A stretch of 11,470 nt of DNA, from positions 1-11,470 of the forward strand of contig JACRAV010000319.1 in NCBI GenBank assembly GCA_016213305.1, given 5' to 3'. The DNA is from Candidatus Zixiibacteriota bacterium (GTDB lineage Bacteria; Zixibacteria; MSB-5A5; GN15; FEB-12). Below the pieces are notes generated by a model that did not search any database, was not told the DNA's origin, and worked only from the letters and a program-made list of their open reading frames with translations. Shown piece by piece: positions 1 through 7,230 of the stretch (within the stretch, counting starts at the first letter, position 1; every line of letters starts with the position of its first letter). The position numbers and the translations under genes are program-made.

Positions 1-384
1 ATCAGTGCCGGTGGCGGCGGAATTCCTGTGTACAGAGATAATCGCGGCCTGCTTGAGGGGATGGATGCGGTCATCGACAAGGACCTCGGCTCGGCGGTGC
101 TGGCCAGAGAAATTGGAGCCGACGTGCTCTGCATTCTGACGTCGGTCGATCAAGTTGCGATCAATTTCGGTACCCCTGCGCAGAAAAATATAGATTCGTG
201 TACGCTCGCGGAAATCAAGCGGTACCGCACCGAGGGGCATTTCCCGGCCGGGTCGATGGGGCCGAAGATAGAAGCCGCGATTGAGTTTCTCAGCGGCGGC
301 GGACGAATGGTAACAATCTCTTCTTTTGCCAATGCCCGCAAGGCGCTGGCCGGGTCAGCGGGAACTCGCATTGTGCCGGACTGA
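1..384 (+). CDS. arcC: Carbamate kinase, C-terminal part (5' end outside window)
   Basis: The frame is open from base 1 and ends at TGA 382-384, giving 127 visible residues. The family is about 310 residues long, so roughly the last 40% is present. Carbamate kinase transfers phosphate between carbamoyl phosphate and ADP, forming ATP, carbon dioxide and ammonia in the cytoplasm. Family signatures seen in order are SAGGGGIPV at the very start, VIDKDL followed by SAVLA, a nucleotide-binding LTSVDQV segment, the phrase FPAGSMGPKIEAA, and a C-terminal ISS/ARKAL region. An internal GTG at 28 could be mistaken for a start, but the conserved GGGG motif lies upstream of it. Only 2 bases separate this gene from the next. 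No arginine deiminase or ornithine carbamoyltransferase genes are in view, so the pathway (arginine, purine or other carbamoyl phosphate source) cannot be fixed. Confidence 0.93.
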   Translation: MSAGGGGIPVYRDNRGLLEGMDAVIDKDLGSAVLAREIGADVLCILTSVDQVAINFGTPAQKNIDSCTLAEIKRYRTEGHFPAGSMGPKIEAAIEFLSGGGRMVTISSFANARKALAGSAGTRIVPD

Positions 385-386
385 AC

Positions 387-1781
387 ATGTGTCGATTATC
401 TGAGGAAGTCGTGCAAGCTATTGGTCGATCAGGTCGGGTTTACGAAGTCGGCGGGGTCGTCCGTGACCGTCTGATGGGGATGGATGTATCCTCCAAGGAC
501 CGGGACTACCTCGTGACCGGCATTTCATACGATGATCTGACCAGCTTGCTTCGTCCGCATGGGAATGTCGAACTGGTCGGGCGCAGTTTCGGTGTGATCA
601 AATTCACTCAGTTTCACCATGGTCAGCCGCACACCTTTGACATCGCCCTGCCGCGTAAAGAGCATTCCACCGGAGTCGGCCACCGCGATTTCGCCATCAA
701 TTTCGATCCGAATCTGCCGGTCGAAGACGATCTGATGCGGCGTGATTTCACTATCAACGCCATGGCTCTGGCGCTGGACGACCAGACGCTAGTCGATCCC
801 CTGGGCGGGCGCGAGGATATCGCTCGCCGACAGTTGCGTATGACCTCGGAGAGGTCTTTTGAGGAAGACCCGCTTCGTATGCTCCGGGCCATGCAATTCG
901 CCGCCCGACTCGACTTTACGATTGAGGAGCGCACGCTTGAGGCGATCACCCGCAATGCCGGGTTGATCCAGTCGGTGTCGCCGGAGCGAATCGCCGAAGA
1001 ACTCAACAAGATGTTGACCCTGGCGGCCAAACCTTCCATCGGTTTCCGCCTTATGGAACAAACCGGACTTCTCCGGGCGATCCTGCCCGAACTGAGTCTG
1101 TGTGTTGGCGTCGATCAGCCGGGGCCGTACCATGCACACGATGTTTTTGAGCATACGATCCGGGTGGTCGATGCCACTCCGCCGCGACTTCGGGTGCGTT
1201 TGGCGGCGCTGTTTCACGACATTCGCAAGCCGCAGGCAAAACGTCCGACCGACGATGGCCGCGCCACCTTCTACGGCCACGAGGCCACCGGCGCCCGGAC
1301 CGTGCACGATGTCCTGGCCCGACTTCGCTATTCTCGCGAGATAACCAACGATGTTTCGACCTTAGTGGGCCGACACATGTTCACCACCGATGTCACCGAC
1401 AAGGGACTGCGGCGGCTGGTCAAGAAAGTGGGGGTCGATTTGATATTCGATCTGCTCGATCTCCGTCGGGCCGACGTTATCGGCCAGGGGATGGGGGGCA
1501 GGACCGACGATGTCGATCAGTTTGAGGCCGCGATCCGCGCCGAACTTGAAAAGAAGCCGCCCTTCGGCTATTCCGATCTGGCGATCAGCGGGCATGATAT
1601 TATGACCCTGTTCGGCATAGAGCCGGGACCGATGGTGGGAAGCATTCTTGCCCACCTGCTGGACAAAGCGCTGGATGATCCGTCGATCAATACGCCGGAA
1701 TCACTCACCGCACTGGCCAGACAATATTTCGAGGAAATCAAGAAACGTGATATGACATACAATCGGAAAGGCACTGACTGA
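387..1781 (+). CDS. tRNA nucleotidyltransferase / poly(A) polymerase family protein with HD domain
   Basis: This 464-residue protein is a class II nucleotidyltransferase of the CCA-adding enzyme/poly(A) polymerase family, acting on tRNA or RNA 3' ends. The head domain shows GGVVRD (residues 22-27), the metal-binding Asp pair in KDRD (D38, D40) and RRDFTINAMAL from residue 118. These are followed by DPLGGREDI and the neck motif EDPLRMLRAMQFAARL. An HD-type domain follows, with H256, H277-D278 and H298. The HD core reads HDIRKP where Gly or Ala is usual before the Lys. The C-terminal segment with SGHDIM and GPMVGSIL is typical of bacterial members. CCA addition and poly(A) addition cannot be told apart from sequence alone, so no symbol is given. 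The start lies 2 bases after carbamate kinase with only a weak ribosome binding site. The stop overlaps the sucC start (TGATG). Confidence 0.92.
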   Translation: MCRLSEEVVQAIGRSGRVYEVGGVVRDRLMGMDVSSKDRDYLVTGISYDDLTSLLRPHGNVELVGRSFGVIKFTQFHHGQPHTFDIALPRKEHSTGVGHRDFAINFDPNLPVEDDLMRRDFTINAMALALDDQTLVDPLGGREDIARRQLRMTSERSFEEDPLRMLRAMQFAARLDFTIEERTLEAITRNAGLIQSVSPERIAEELNKMLTLAAKPSIGFRLMEQTGLLRAILPELSLCVGVDQPGPYHAHDVFEHTIRVVDATPPRLRVRLAALFHDIRKPQAKRPTDDGRATFYGHEATGARTVHDVLARLRYSREITNDVSTLVGRHMFTTDVTDKGLRRLVKKVGVDLIFDLLDLRRADVIGQGMGGRTDDVDQFEAAIRAELEKKPPFGYSDLAISGHDIMTLFGIEPGPMVGSILAHLLDKALDDPSINTPESLTALARQYFEEIKKRDMTYNRKGTD

Positions 1782-2920
1782 TGAAAGTGCATGAATATCA
1801 GGCGAAACAAGTGTTCGCCAAAGCCGGCATACCGATTCCTCCGGGGGATGTCGCCACCACGCCGCACGAGGCGGTCGAGATTGCCCGCAAGATGAATCGA
1901 CCGGTCATGATCAAAGCGCAGGTCCATGTGGGCGGCCGCGGTAAAGCCGGCGGCGTCCAATATGCGGAAAATGCCGAAGCGGCCCAGGTGCTCGCCACCA
2001 AGATCATCGGCATGGACATCAAGGGACTGAAAGTGAAGAAAGTGCTGGTGACGGCGGCGGAGGAGATTCTCTCCGAGTCGTATGTCGGCATCATTGTCGA
2101 TCGCGCTCAACAGCGGCCGGTGATCATGGTGTCGGCGGCGGGCGGCGTTGATATCGAGGAAGTCGCGGCCAAGACCCCGCAGAAAATCCACAAGCTCTGG
2201 GTCGATCCGATTCTGGGCCTGCGCGCCTATCAGGCCCGCAACCTGGCGGCCAAATTGTATCGCGATCCGGGGCAGATGCGTCAGGCGGCGGATATCATCA
2301 TGAAGCTGTACGACGTCTTCTGGAAGGCCGACGCCACACTGGCGGAAATCAATCCGCTGGTCACCACGCCCGGCGGCAAGGTAATCGCGCTCGACGCGAA
2401 GCTGAATATCGACGACAACTCGCTGTATCGCCAGCCGGAGATCGCCGCCATGCGCGATCTCGACGCCGAAGTGCCCGAGGAAGTCAAGGCGCGCGAGGCC
2501 GATCTGTCGTATGTGAAGCTCGACGGTAATATCGGGTGTGTGGTCAACGGGGCCGGACTGGCTATGGCCACCATGGACCTGGTGAAGCGGTACGGCGGCG
2601 AACCCGCGAACTTTCTGGATATCGGCGGATCCTCCAATCCGCAGAAAGTGGTTTCGGCGCTGGAGATCATCCTGTCCGATCCGAACGTGAAGGCCATTCT
2701 GTTCAATATCTTCGGCGGCATCACCCGCCTCGACGACGTGGCGAACGGCATCGTGGCCGCATTCGCCCAATTGAAACCATCGGTCCCGGTGGTCATCCGG
2801 CTGACCGGCACTAACGAAAAGGAAGCGACCAAAATTCTCGCCGGGATGAAGCTTCCCACGGCCAGGACGCTCGACGAGGCCGTCAAAACCGCCATCGAAA
2901 TGGCGAAGGCAGAGGCGTAG
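1781..2920 (+). CDS. sucC: Succinyl-CoA ligase (ADP- or GDP-forming), beta subunit
   Basis: This 379-residue protein (E. coli SucC has 388) forms the nucleotide-binding half of the cytoplasmic enzyme that interconverts succinyl-CoA + NDP + phosphate with succinate + CoA + NTP. The N-terminal ATP-grasp domain begins MKVHEYQAK and carries the GGRGKAGG nucleotide loop at residues 51-58. The metal-ligand motif EINPLV starts at E189. The C-terminal CoA-ligase domain has DGNIGC (from about 248), VNGAGLAMATMD, GGEPANFLDIGG and LFNIFGGITR, which surround the phosphohistidine of the alpha subunit. The gene starts within the stop codon of the upstream gene and is followed 10 bases later by sucD. ADP versus GDP preference is not readable with confidence. 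The last residues are followed by TAG, showing TAG is a normal terminator here. Confidence 0.97.
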   Translation: MKVHEYQAKQVFAKAGIPIPPGDVATTPHEAVEIARKMNRPVMIKAQVHVGGRGKAGGVQYAENAEAAQVLATKIIGMDIKGLKVKKVLVTAAEEILSESYVGIIVDRAQQRPVIMVSAAGGVDIEEVAAKTPQKIHKLWVDPILGLRAYQARNLAAKLYRDPGQMRQAADIIMKLYDVFWKADATLAEINPLVTTPGGKVIALDAKLNIDDNSLYRQPEIAAMRDLDAEVPEEVKAREADLSYVKLDGNIGCVVNGAGLAMATMDLVKRYGGEPANFLDIGGSSNPQKVVSALEIILSDPNVKAILFNIFGGITRLDDVANGIVAAFAQLKPSVPVVIRLTGTNEKEATKILAGMKLPTARTLDEAVKTAIEMAKAEA

Positions 2921-2930
2921 GAGTCAGATT

Positions 2931-3917
2931 ATGGCCATATTCATAGATAAGAAGACCAAACTGGTGGTTCAGGGAATCACCGGACGCGACGGCGCTTTCC
3001 ACGCCGAACAGATGAAGAAATACGGTACCGACGTGGTCGCTGGTGTCACTCCGGGCAAGGGTTCCTCCAAAGTGGCGGGAATCCCGGTGTACAATTCAGT
3101 CGAAGAGGCGGTTGCGGCCACCGGCGCGAATACGTCGGTGATCTACGTGCCGCCGACTTTCGCCGCCGACGCCATTTACGAGGCAATCGATGCCGGCATC
3201 AAACTGGTTGTCTGCATCACCGAAGGCGTCCCGGTCAACGACATGCTCAAGACGGTGGAGTATGTGAAGGCCAAAGGCGCGCGGCTGATCGGCCCCAACT
3301 GTCCGGGACTTATTTCGCCCGAACTGGCCAAGGTCGGTATTCTTCCGAGCACGATAGTAAAGAAGGGGTCGGTCGGGGTCGTTTCCCGCTCTGGAACCCT
3401 CACATACGAAGCCATCTGGGCGCTGACGTTGGCCGACATGGGTCAGACCACCTGCATCGGCATCGGCGGCGATCCGATTATCGGCACAAACTTCATCGAT
3501 TGTCTGGCCGCGTTTGAGGCCGATCCGAATACCAAGTCGATTGTGATGATCGGCGAGATCGGCGGCTCGGACGAGGAGACGGCGGCGACGTTTATCAAAG
3601 AGCATGTCACCAAGCCGGTGGTGGCGTTTATCGCAGGGCAGACCGCTCCGGCCGACAAGCGCATGGGTCATGCCGGAGCGATCGTGTCCGGCGGGGCCGG
3701 CACGGCCAAGGGGAAGATCGACGCCCTCAACGCGGTGGGGATTCCGGTGGCCGGATCACCCACGGAGATTCCCGAGCTCTTGAAGGAACGCATAAAGAGA
3801 TTTTCTACGCGCTCGACCAGGCCGACAGCGAAGACCGTGGTGACCAGAATCGCCACGCCAGCCAGACCGGCCAAAGCCGCCGCCCCAAAAAGAAAACCGG
3901 CGGGAAAGCACAAATGA
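2931..3917 (+). CDS. sucD: Succinyl-CoA ligase, alpha subunit, with basic C-terminal tail
   Basis: This is the 328-residue partner of SucC. It carries the CoA-binding Rossmann domain (VQGITGRDGAFH near residue 14, VTPGKG near 40) and the ligase domain. The phosphorylated active-site histidine lies in MGHAGAI at H247, matching the E. coli position. GPNCPG and SRSGTLTYE are also present. E. coli SucD is 289 residues, and here the conserved core ends at about residue 290. A 38-residue tail follows (291-328) with 6 Lys, 5 Arg, 8 Ala, 5 Pro and no acidic residue, which is not part of the usual fold. The start is backed by a GGAG motif 7 bases upstream that overlaps the end of sucC. The next gene lies 47 bases downstream. 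Confidence 0.96.
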   Translation: MAIFIDKKTKLVVQGITGRDGAFHAEQMKKYGTDVVAGVTPGKGSSKVAGIPVYNSVEEAVAATGANTSVIYVPPTFAADAIYEAIDAGIKLVVCITEGVPVNDMLKTVEYVKAKGARLIGPNCPGLISPELAKVGILPSTIVKKGSVGVVSRSGTLTYEAIWALTLADMGQTTCIGIGGDPIIGTNFIDCLAAFEADPNTKSIVMIGEIGGSDEETAATFIKEHVTKPVVAFIAGQTAPADKRMGHAGAIVSGGAGTAKGKIDALNAVGIPVAGSPTEIPELLKERIKRFSTRSTRPTAKTVVTRIATPARPAKAAAPKRKPAGKHK

Positions 3918-3953
3918 GTTATGAACGAGATGATGAGAATAGTTCGAATATAT

Positions 3954-3959
3954 AAGGAG
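3954..3959 (+). promoter_or_regulatory. Ribosome binding site of korD
   Basis: An AAGGAG core sits 5 bases before the ATG at 3965, in an AT-rich stretch (3918-3964) that is the longest + strand gap between the operon genes. It fixes the ferredoxin start upstream of its charged N-terminal extension. No convincing promoter boxes or terminator hairpin were seen in this gap. Confidence 0.75.
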
Positions 3960-3964
3960 TCAGT

Positions 3965-4228
3965 ATGACCGCGCCGACCGACGCGGGCGAGGCCGAGGCC
4001 AAACCCGCCGGGAAAAACAAGCACAACTTTTCGAAAGACAACCTGCCCCTCGAGATCAACATGGGGTGGTGCAAGGCCTGCAATCTGTGCATCGCGCTCT
4101 GTCCCACCCAGGTGTTTGAACCGGATCGCGACGGCAAACCGATTCAGGCGAGACCCGAGGCCTGCACCCTGTGTACGATCTGCTGGGTGCACTGCCCCGA
4201 CTTCGCCATCGTCTCGAAACACAAGTGA
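3965..4228 (+). CDS. korD: 2-oxoglutarate:ferredoxin oxidoreductase delta subunit (2[4Fe-4S] ferredoxin)
   Basis: This 87-residue protein has two CxxCxxCxxxCP clusters: C36, C39, C42, C46 and C67, C70, C73, C77. Each should bind one [4Fe-4S] centre. It is the electron-transfer subunit of a four-part 2-oxoglutarate:ferredoxin oxidoreductase, passing electrons between the TPP site of KorB and external ferredoxin in the cytoplasm. The assignment rests on the Cys pattern and on position: the order D-A-B-C is the arrangement known for oorDABC of Helicobacter. The first 30 residues are a charged, Ala/Lys-rich extension before the first cluster. A stretch there (KPAGKNKH) resembles the last residues of the upstream SucD (KPAGKHK). 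The gene ends in TGA, 12 bases before korA. Confidence 0.93.
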   Translation: MTAPTDAGEAEAKPAGKNKHNFSKDNLPLEINMGWCKACNLCIALCPTQVFEPDRDGKPIQARPEACTLCTICWVHCPDFAIVSKHK

Positions 4229-4240
4229 GGAGTTGAATAT

Positions 4241-5377
4241 ATGCCTACACCAAAACGAAAACTCCTCCAGGGAAACATCGCCTGCGTACAGGGCGCGCTT
4301 TATGCCGGCATGCGCTTTTTCGCCGGATATCCCATCACTCCTTCCACCGAACTGGCCGAAGGAAGCTCGCGCGAACTGCCCAAAATCGGCGGACGGTTTA
4401 TTCAGATGGAAGACGAGATCGCATCGATCGCGGCCGTCATCGGCGCCTCGGTCTCCGGGCTGAAATCCATGACCGCAACTTCCGGTCCCGGCTATTCGCT
4501 GATGGTCGAACTGATCGGATACGCGTATATCACGGAAACCCCCTGTGTGATCGTAAATGTCCAGCGCGGCGGACCATCAACCGGCCTTCCCACCAAGGTC
4601 AGCCAGTCGGACACCATGCAGGCCCGCTGGGGAACCCACGGCGACTACACCGCCATTGCGGTCGCGCCGTCAACCGTAGCGGATACCGTCACCGAAACGA
4701 TCCGGGCCTTCAATCTTGCCGAGCGGTTCCGGACGCCGGTCACGGTACTGCTCGACGAGGTGATCGGCCATAGCCGAGAGCTTATTACGCTTCCGGAGCC
4801 GGGAGAGGTAAAGATCTATAATCGCGTCAAGCCCACCGTGCCTCCCGAACAGTTTGTGCCGTTTGTCATGACACCCAACGGGGTGTCGCCGATGGCTTCG
4901 TATGGTGAAGGATACCGGTACAACGTGACCGGCCTCACGCACGATACCATGGGCTTTTCCACCAATAGGGCGGACGAGATTTTCCCCAAACTGGACAAGC
5001 TCCGCAACAAGATCATGAATTACACCGACGAAATCACCAAGATACGGGTCGAAATGATGGACGACGCCGAGATCGCGTTCATCGCCTACGGCTCGGTCGC
5101 GCGCGCCTCGCTTCAGGCGGCCACCCTGGCCCGCCAGGCCGGGGTGAAAGTCGGCGTGATCCAGCTGTACACGATCTGGCCGTTCCCCGACAAGGAGATT
5201 CAACAGTTGACCGAGCGGTGCAAGGCGGTCATTGTCGGCGAATTGAACATGGGGCAGATCGTCACCGAGATTCGCCGGATACTCCCGCGCGAACTGCCCA
5301 TTCACACCATGCAGAGGTACGACGGCGATATCCTCACACCGATGCAGTTGCTCGAAAAACTTCAGGAGGTGCTCTAA
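4241..5377 (+). CDS. korA: 2-oxoglutarate:ferredoxin oxidoreductase alpha subunit
   Basis: This 378-residue protein matches the length of OorA/KorA proteins that lack an N-terminal gamma fusion. It forms the pyrimidine-binding and substrate-side half of the TPP-dependent enzyme that interconverts 2-oxoglutarate + CoA with succinyl-CoA + carbon dioxide using ferredoxin. Signatures are GYPITPST at residues 29-36, the QMEDEIASIAAVIGAS segment, TATSGPGYSLM, and VQRGGPSTGLPT with VSQSD after it. A C-terminal transketolase-C-like domain carries AFIAYGSVARAS and IWPFP. A GAGGAG ribosome binding site at 4227-4232 precedes the start by 8 bases. Its TAA stop shares a base with the korB start (TAATG). 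The 2-oxoglutarate preference over other 2-oxoacids is inferred from adjacency to sucCD and the D-A-B-C gene order. Confidence 0.94.
   Translation: MPTPKRKLLQGNIACVQGALYAGMRFFAGYPITPSTELAEGSSRELPKIGGRFIQMEDEIASIAAVIGASVSGLKSMTATSGPGYSLMVELIGYAYITETPCVIVNVQRGGPSTGLPTKVSQSDTMQARWGTHGDYTAIAVAPSTVADTVTETIRAFNLAERFRTPVTVLLDEVIGHSRELITLPEPGEVKIYNRVKPTVPPEQFVPFVMTPNGVSPMASYGEGYRYNVTGLTHDTMGFSTNRADEIFPKLDKLRNKIMNYTDEITKIRVEMMDDAEIAFIAYGSVARASLQAATLARQAGVKVGVIQLYTIWPFPDKEIQQLTERCKAVIVGELNMGQIVTEIRRILPRELPIHTMQRYDGDILTPMQLLEKLQEVL
5364..5369 (+). promoter_or_regulatory. Ribosome binding site of korB
   Basis: AGGAGG lies within the end of korA, 7 bases before the ATG at 5377. The korB frame is open back to an ATG at 5218, but that extension lies wholly inside korA and lacks family similarity. 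This strong site therefore decides the start at 5377. Confidence 0.85.
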
Positions 5378-6231
5378 TGCCGGTTGTGGAAAAACAGCGG
5401 TCGGATGTGATCCTTCAGTATCTTCGACCCAAAAAGAAATTCCCGTCGGTCTGGTGCCCCGGATGCGGCAACGGCATCGTGATGGGTGCGCTTATACGGG
5501 CGATCGACAAACTCGGTTACAAACGCGATGAGGTCTGCTGTGTCTCCGGAATCGGATGCACCAGCCGCATGCCGGTCTATCTGGATTTCAACTCATTGCA
5601 CACGGCTCACGGCCGCGCCCTGGCCTTCGCGACGGGAGTGAAGTTTGCCCAGCCGAACATGAAGGTCATCGTAATCACCGGTGACGGCGACGCGCTGGCG
5701 ATCGGCGGCAATCACTTCATTCACGCCTGTCGCCGGAACATCGATATCACGACCATTCTGATCAACAACTTCATCTACGGCATGACCGGTGGTCAGGGTT
5801 CGCCCACGACTCCGGCCGGTGCGTTTTCGACCACCACGCCGTATGGCAATGTCGAAAAGCAGTTCGATCCCTGCGGTCTGGCTCAGGCGGCCGGGGCATC
5901 CTTTGTCGGCCGATCAACGGTGTTCCACACGCCTCAGATGGAGAAGATGATCATGGCGGCGCTGGAGCATAAAGGGTTCTCGCTGGTGGAGGTCATCGCC
6001 AACTGTCACACCTACTATGGCCGTCTGAACAAGCAGGGGGACCCGGTGGCGATGGTCAACTCGTTCAAGGAAAACGCGGTCATGCTTGGCAAGGCGCAGA
6101 CCATGACCCCCGACCAGCTGAAAGGCAAGTACGTCATCGGCACTCTGCATGAGAACAAAGAGGCCACCGAGTTCTGCGACGAATATCAAAAGGTCGTTGA
6201 CGTCCGTATGGCGGGAGGGAAGGCGCGATGA
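5377..6231 (+). CDS. korB: 2-oxoglutarate:ferredoxin oxidoreductase beta subunit (TPP-binding)
   Basis: This 284-residue protein carries the thiamine diphosphate and proximal [4Fe-4S] cluster of the oxidoreductase. The TPP/Mg motif runs from G102 (GDGDALAIGGNH) to N130-N131 (NNFIYGMTGGQ). Four cysteines with the spacing known for small beta subunits of this superfamily are present: C27 and C30 in WCPGCGNG, C61 in GIGC, and C210 in NCHTYYGR. These are the expected ligands of the cluster. The start at 5377 is chosen for its AGGAGG site, the one-base overlap with korA, and a family-like N-terminus. The stop overlaps korC (ATGA), so the subunits are probably translationally coupled, in keeping with a stoichiometric complex. 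Confidence 0.95.
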   Translation: MPVVEKQRSDVILQYLRPKKKFPSVWCPGCGNGIVMGALIRAIDKLGYKRDEVCCVSGIGCTSRMPVYLDFNSLHTAHGRALAFATGVKFAQPNMKVIVITGDGDALAIGGNHFIHACRRNIDITTILINNFIYGMTGGQGSPTTPAGAFSTTTPYGNVEKQFDPCGLAQAAGASFVGRSTVFHTPQMEKMIMAALEHKGFSLVEVIANCHTYYGRLNKQGDPVAMVNSFKENAVMLGKAQTMTPDQLKGKYVIGTLHENKEATEFCDEYQKVVDVRMAGGKAR

Positions 6232-6815
6232 AGAACCTGATGGACAAAATCGTTCTGCCCTCGGATCGCTTTGAAATGCGCCTGTCCGGTTCCGGCGGAC
6301 AGGGGATGGTTCTCGCCGCGGTCATTTTCAGCGAAGCAGTCGGCTTTGGTAGTAGCAAGAACGTGGCGCAGACCCAATCGTACGGCCCGGAGGCGCGCGG
6401 CGGCGCATCCAAATCGGACGTGGTCGTCTCGCCCAGCGAAATATTCTATCCCAAAGCGATCAAGCTTGATCTCTTGCTGGCCATGACGCAGGAAGCGCTC
6501 GACAGCTATTATTCGGCCCTCAAGGATCACGGTATTTTGATCATCGATGATGTGCTCGTGACCCATGTCCCCACCGACGACTATTACGGCCTGCCGTTCA
6601 CCCGGCTGGCGCGCGAGGAGTGCGGGCATATCATGGTTGCCAACGTCATTGCCCTGGCGGCGATCGCCGAAATCACCGGATTGGTCGGCCGCGAGGCGCT
6701 CGAACAGGCGGTGCTGGCCCGCGCGCCGCGAGGCACCGAGGATAAGAACAAAAAGGCAATAGAGGTCGGCATCCGTGAGGCCGCCAAACTGAAAGCGAAA
6801 AGGAAAAAGAAATGA
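6228..6815 (+). CDS. korC: 2-oxoglutarate:ferredoxin oxidoreductase gamma subunit
   Basis: This 195-residue subunit belongs to the pyruvate/ketoisovalerate oxidoreductase catalytic gamma family and contributes to CoA binding and complex assembly. Signatures are LSGSGGQGM (GSGGQG at residues 21-26), AQTQSYGPEARGGASKSDVVVS, and the DLLLAMTQEAL segment. The C-terminus ends in a lysine- and arginine-rich stretch (LKAKRKKK). The start at 6228 overlaps the korB stop and has a purine-rich GGAGGGAAGG stretch upstream. A second in-frame ATG four codons later (6240) is a possible alternative. The stop overlaps ndk by ATGA. It completes the D-A-B-C set, so the enzyme appears to be a full heterotetramer. 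Confidence 0.94.
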   Translation: MKNLMDKIVLPSDRFEMRLSGSGGQGMVLAAVIFSEAVGFGSSKNVAQTQSYGPEARGGASKSDVVVSPSEIFYPKAIKLDLLLAMTQEALDSYYSALKDHGILIIDDVLVTHVPTDDYYGLPFTRLAREECGHIMVANVIALAAIAEITGLVGREALEQAVLARAPRGTEDKNKKAIEVGIREAAKLKAKRKKK

Positions 6816-7210
6816 GTCGGACTTTATTGATAGTCAAACCGGACGCCACCGGCCGCAACCTGATCGGCCATGTCATCAACCGACTGGAGAAGGCACGGTT
6901 TACCGTCGTCGATCTGCGGCTGGTGCGACTGACCAAAGACCAGGCCCGCAAGTTCTACGCCGTGCACGAAGGGAAACCGTTCCTTGATAGTTTAGTGGCG
7001 TTCATGTCATCCGGGCCGGCCGTACCCATGGTGCTGGAAAAAGAAAACGCGGTGGATGATCTTCGGCTGTTGGTGGGCGCCACCGATCCGAAGAAAGCCG
7101 CCTGCGGCACGGTGCGGAATGAGATCGGTGTGGATATCGAAAAGAACTCGGTCCACGCCTCCGATTCGGATGAAAATGCCGCCAGGGAGATCGCCTTCTT
7201 CTTCTCCTGA
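6812..7210 (+). CDS. ndk: Nucleoside diphosphate kinase
   Basis: This 132-residue protein is slightly shorter than E. coli Ndk (143). It equalises nucleoside di- and triphosphate pools by a ping-pong mechanism through a phosphohistidine, here H115 in NSVHASDS. Other signatures are the start TLLIVKPDA with K9, the ATP-contact segment VRNEIGVD, and GATDPKKAACGT. The gene overlaps korC by 4 bases, so it is very likely cotranscribed with the TCA-cycle genes. Its placement with sucCD and kor fits a role in converting GTP made by succinyl-CoA ligase to ATP, or the reverse. That is an inference, since the nucleotide used by SucC is not established here. It ends with TGA, 20 bases before the next gene. 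Confidence 0.97.
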   Translation: MSRTLLIVKPDATGRNLIGHVINRLEKARFTVVDLRLVRLTKDQARKFYAVHEGKPFLDSLVAFMSSGPAVPMVLEKENAVDDLRLLVGATDPKKAACGTVRNEIGVDIEKNSVHASDSDENAAREIAFFFS

Positions 7211-7230
7211 GACGGTGAACAGGCGGATCG

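Noticed and set aside
1568..2770. Long antisense frame of 400 codons opposite sucC
   Set aside because: It is a high-GC shadow of the conserved sucC frame and has no recognisable domain.
3918..3964. Internal promoter in the AT-rich gap before korD
   Set aside because: A TATAAG-like box overlaps the ribosome binding site, with no matching -35 box at proper spacing.
5218..5376. Upstream extension of korB
   Set aside because: It lies inside korA in another frame, has no family similarity, and a strong ribosome binding site marks 5377.
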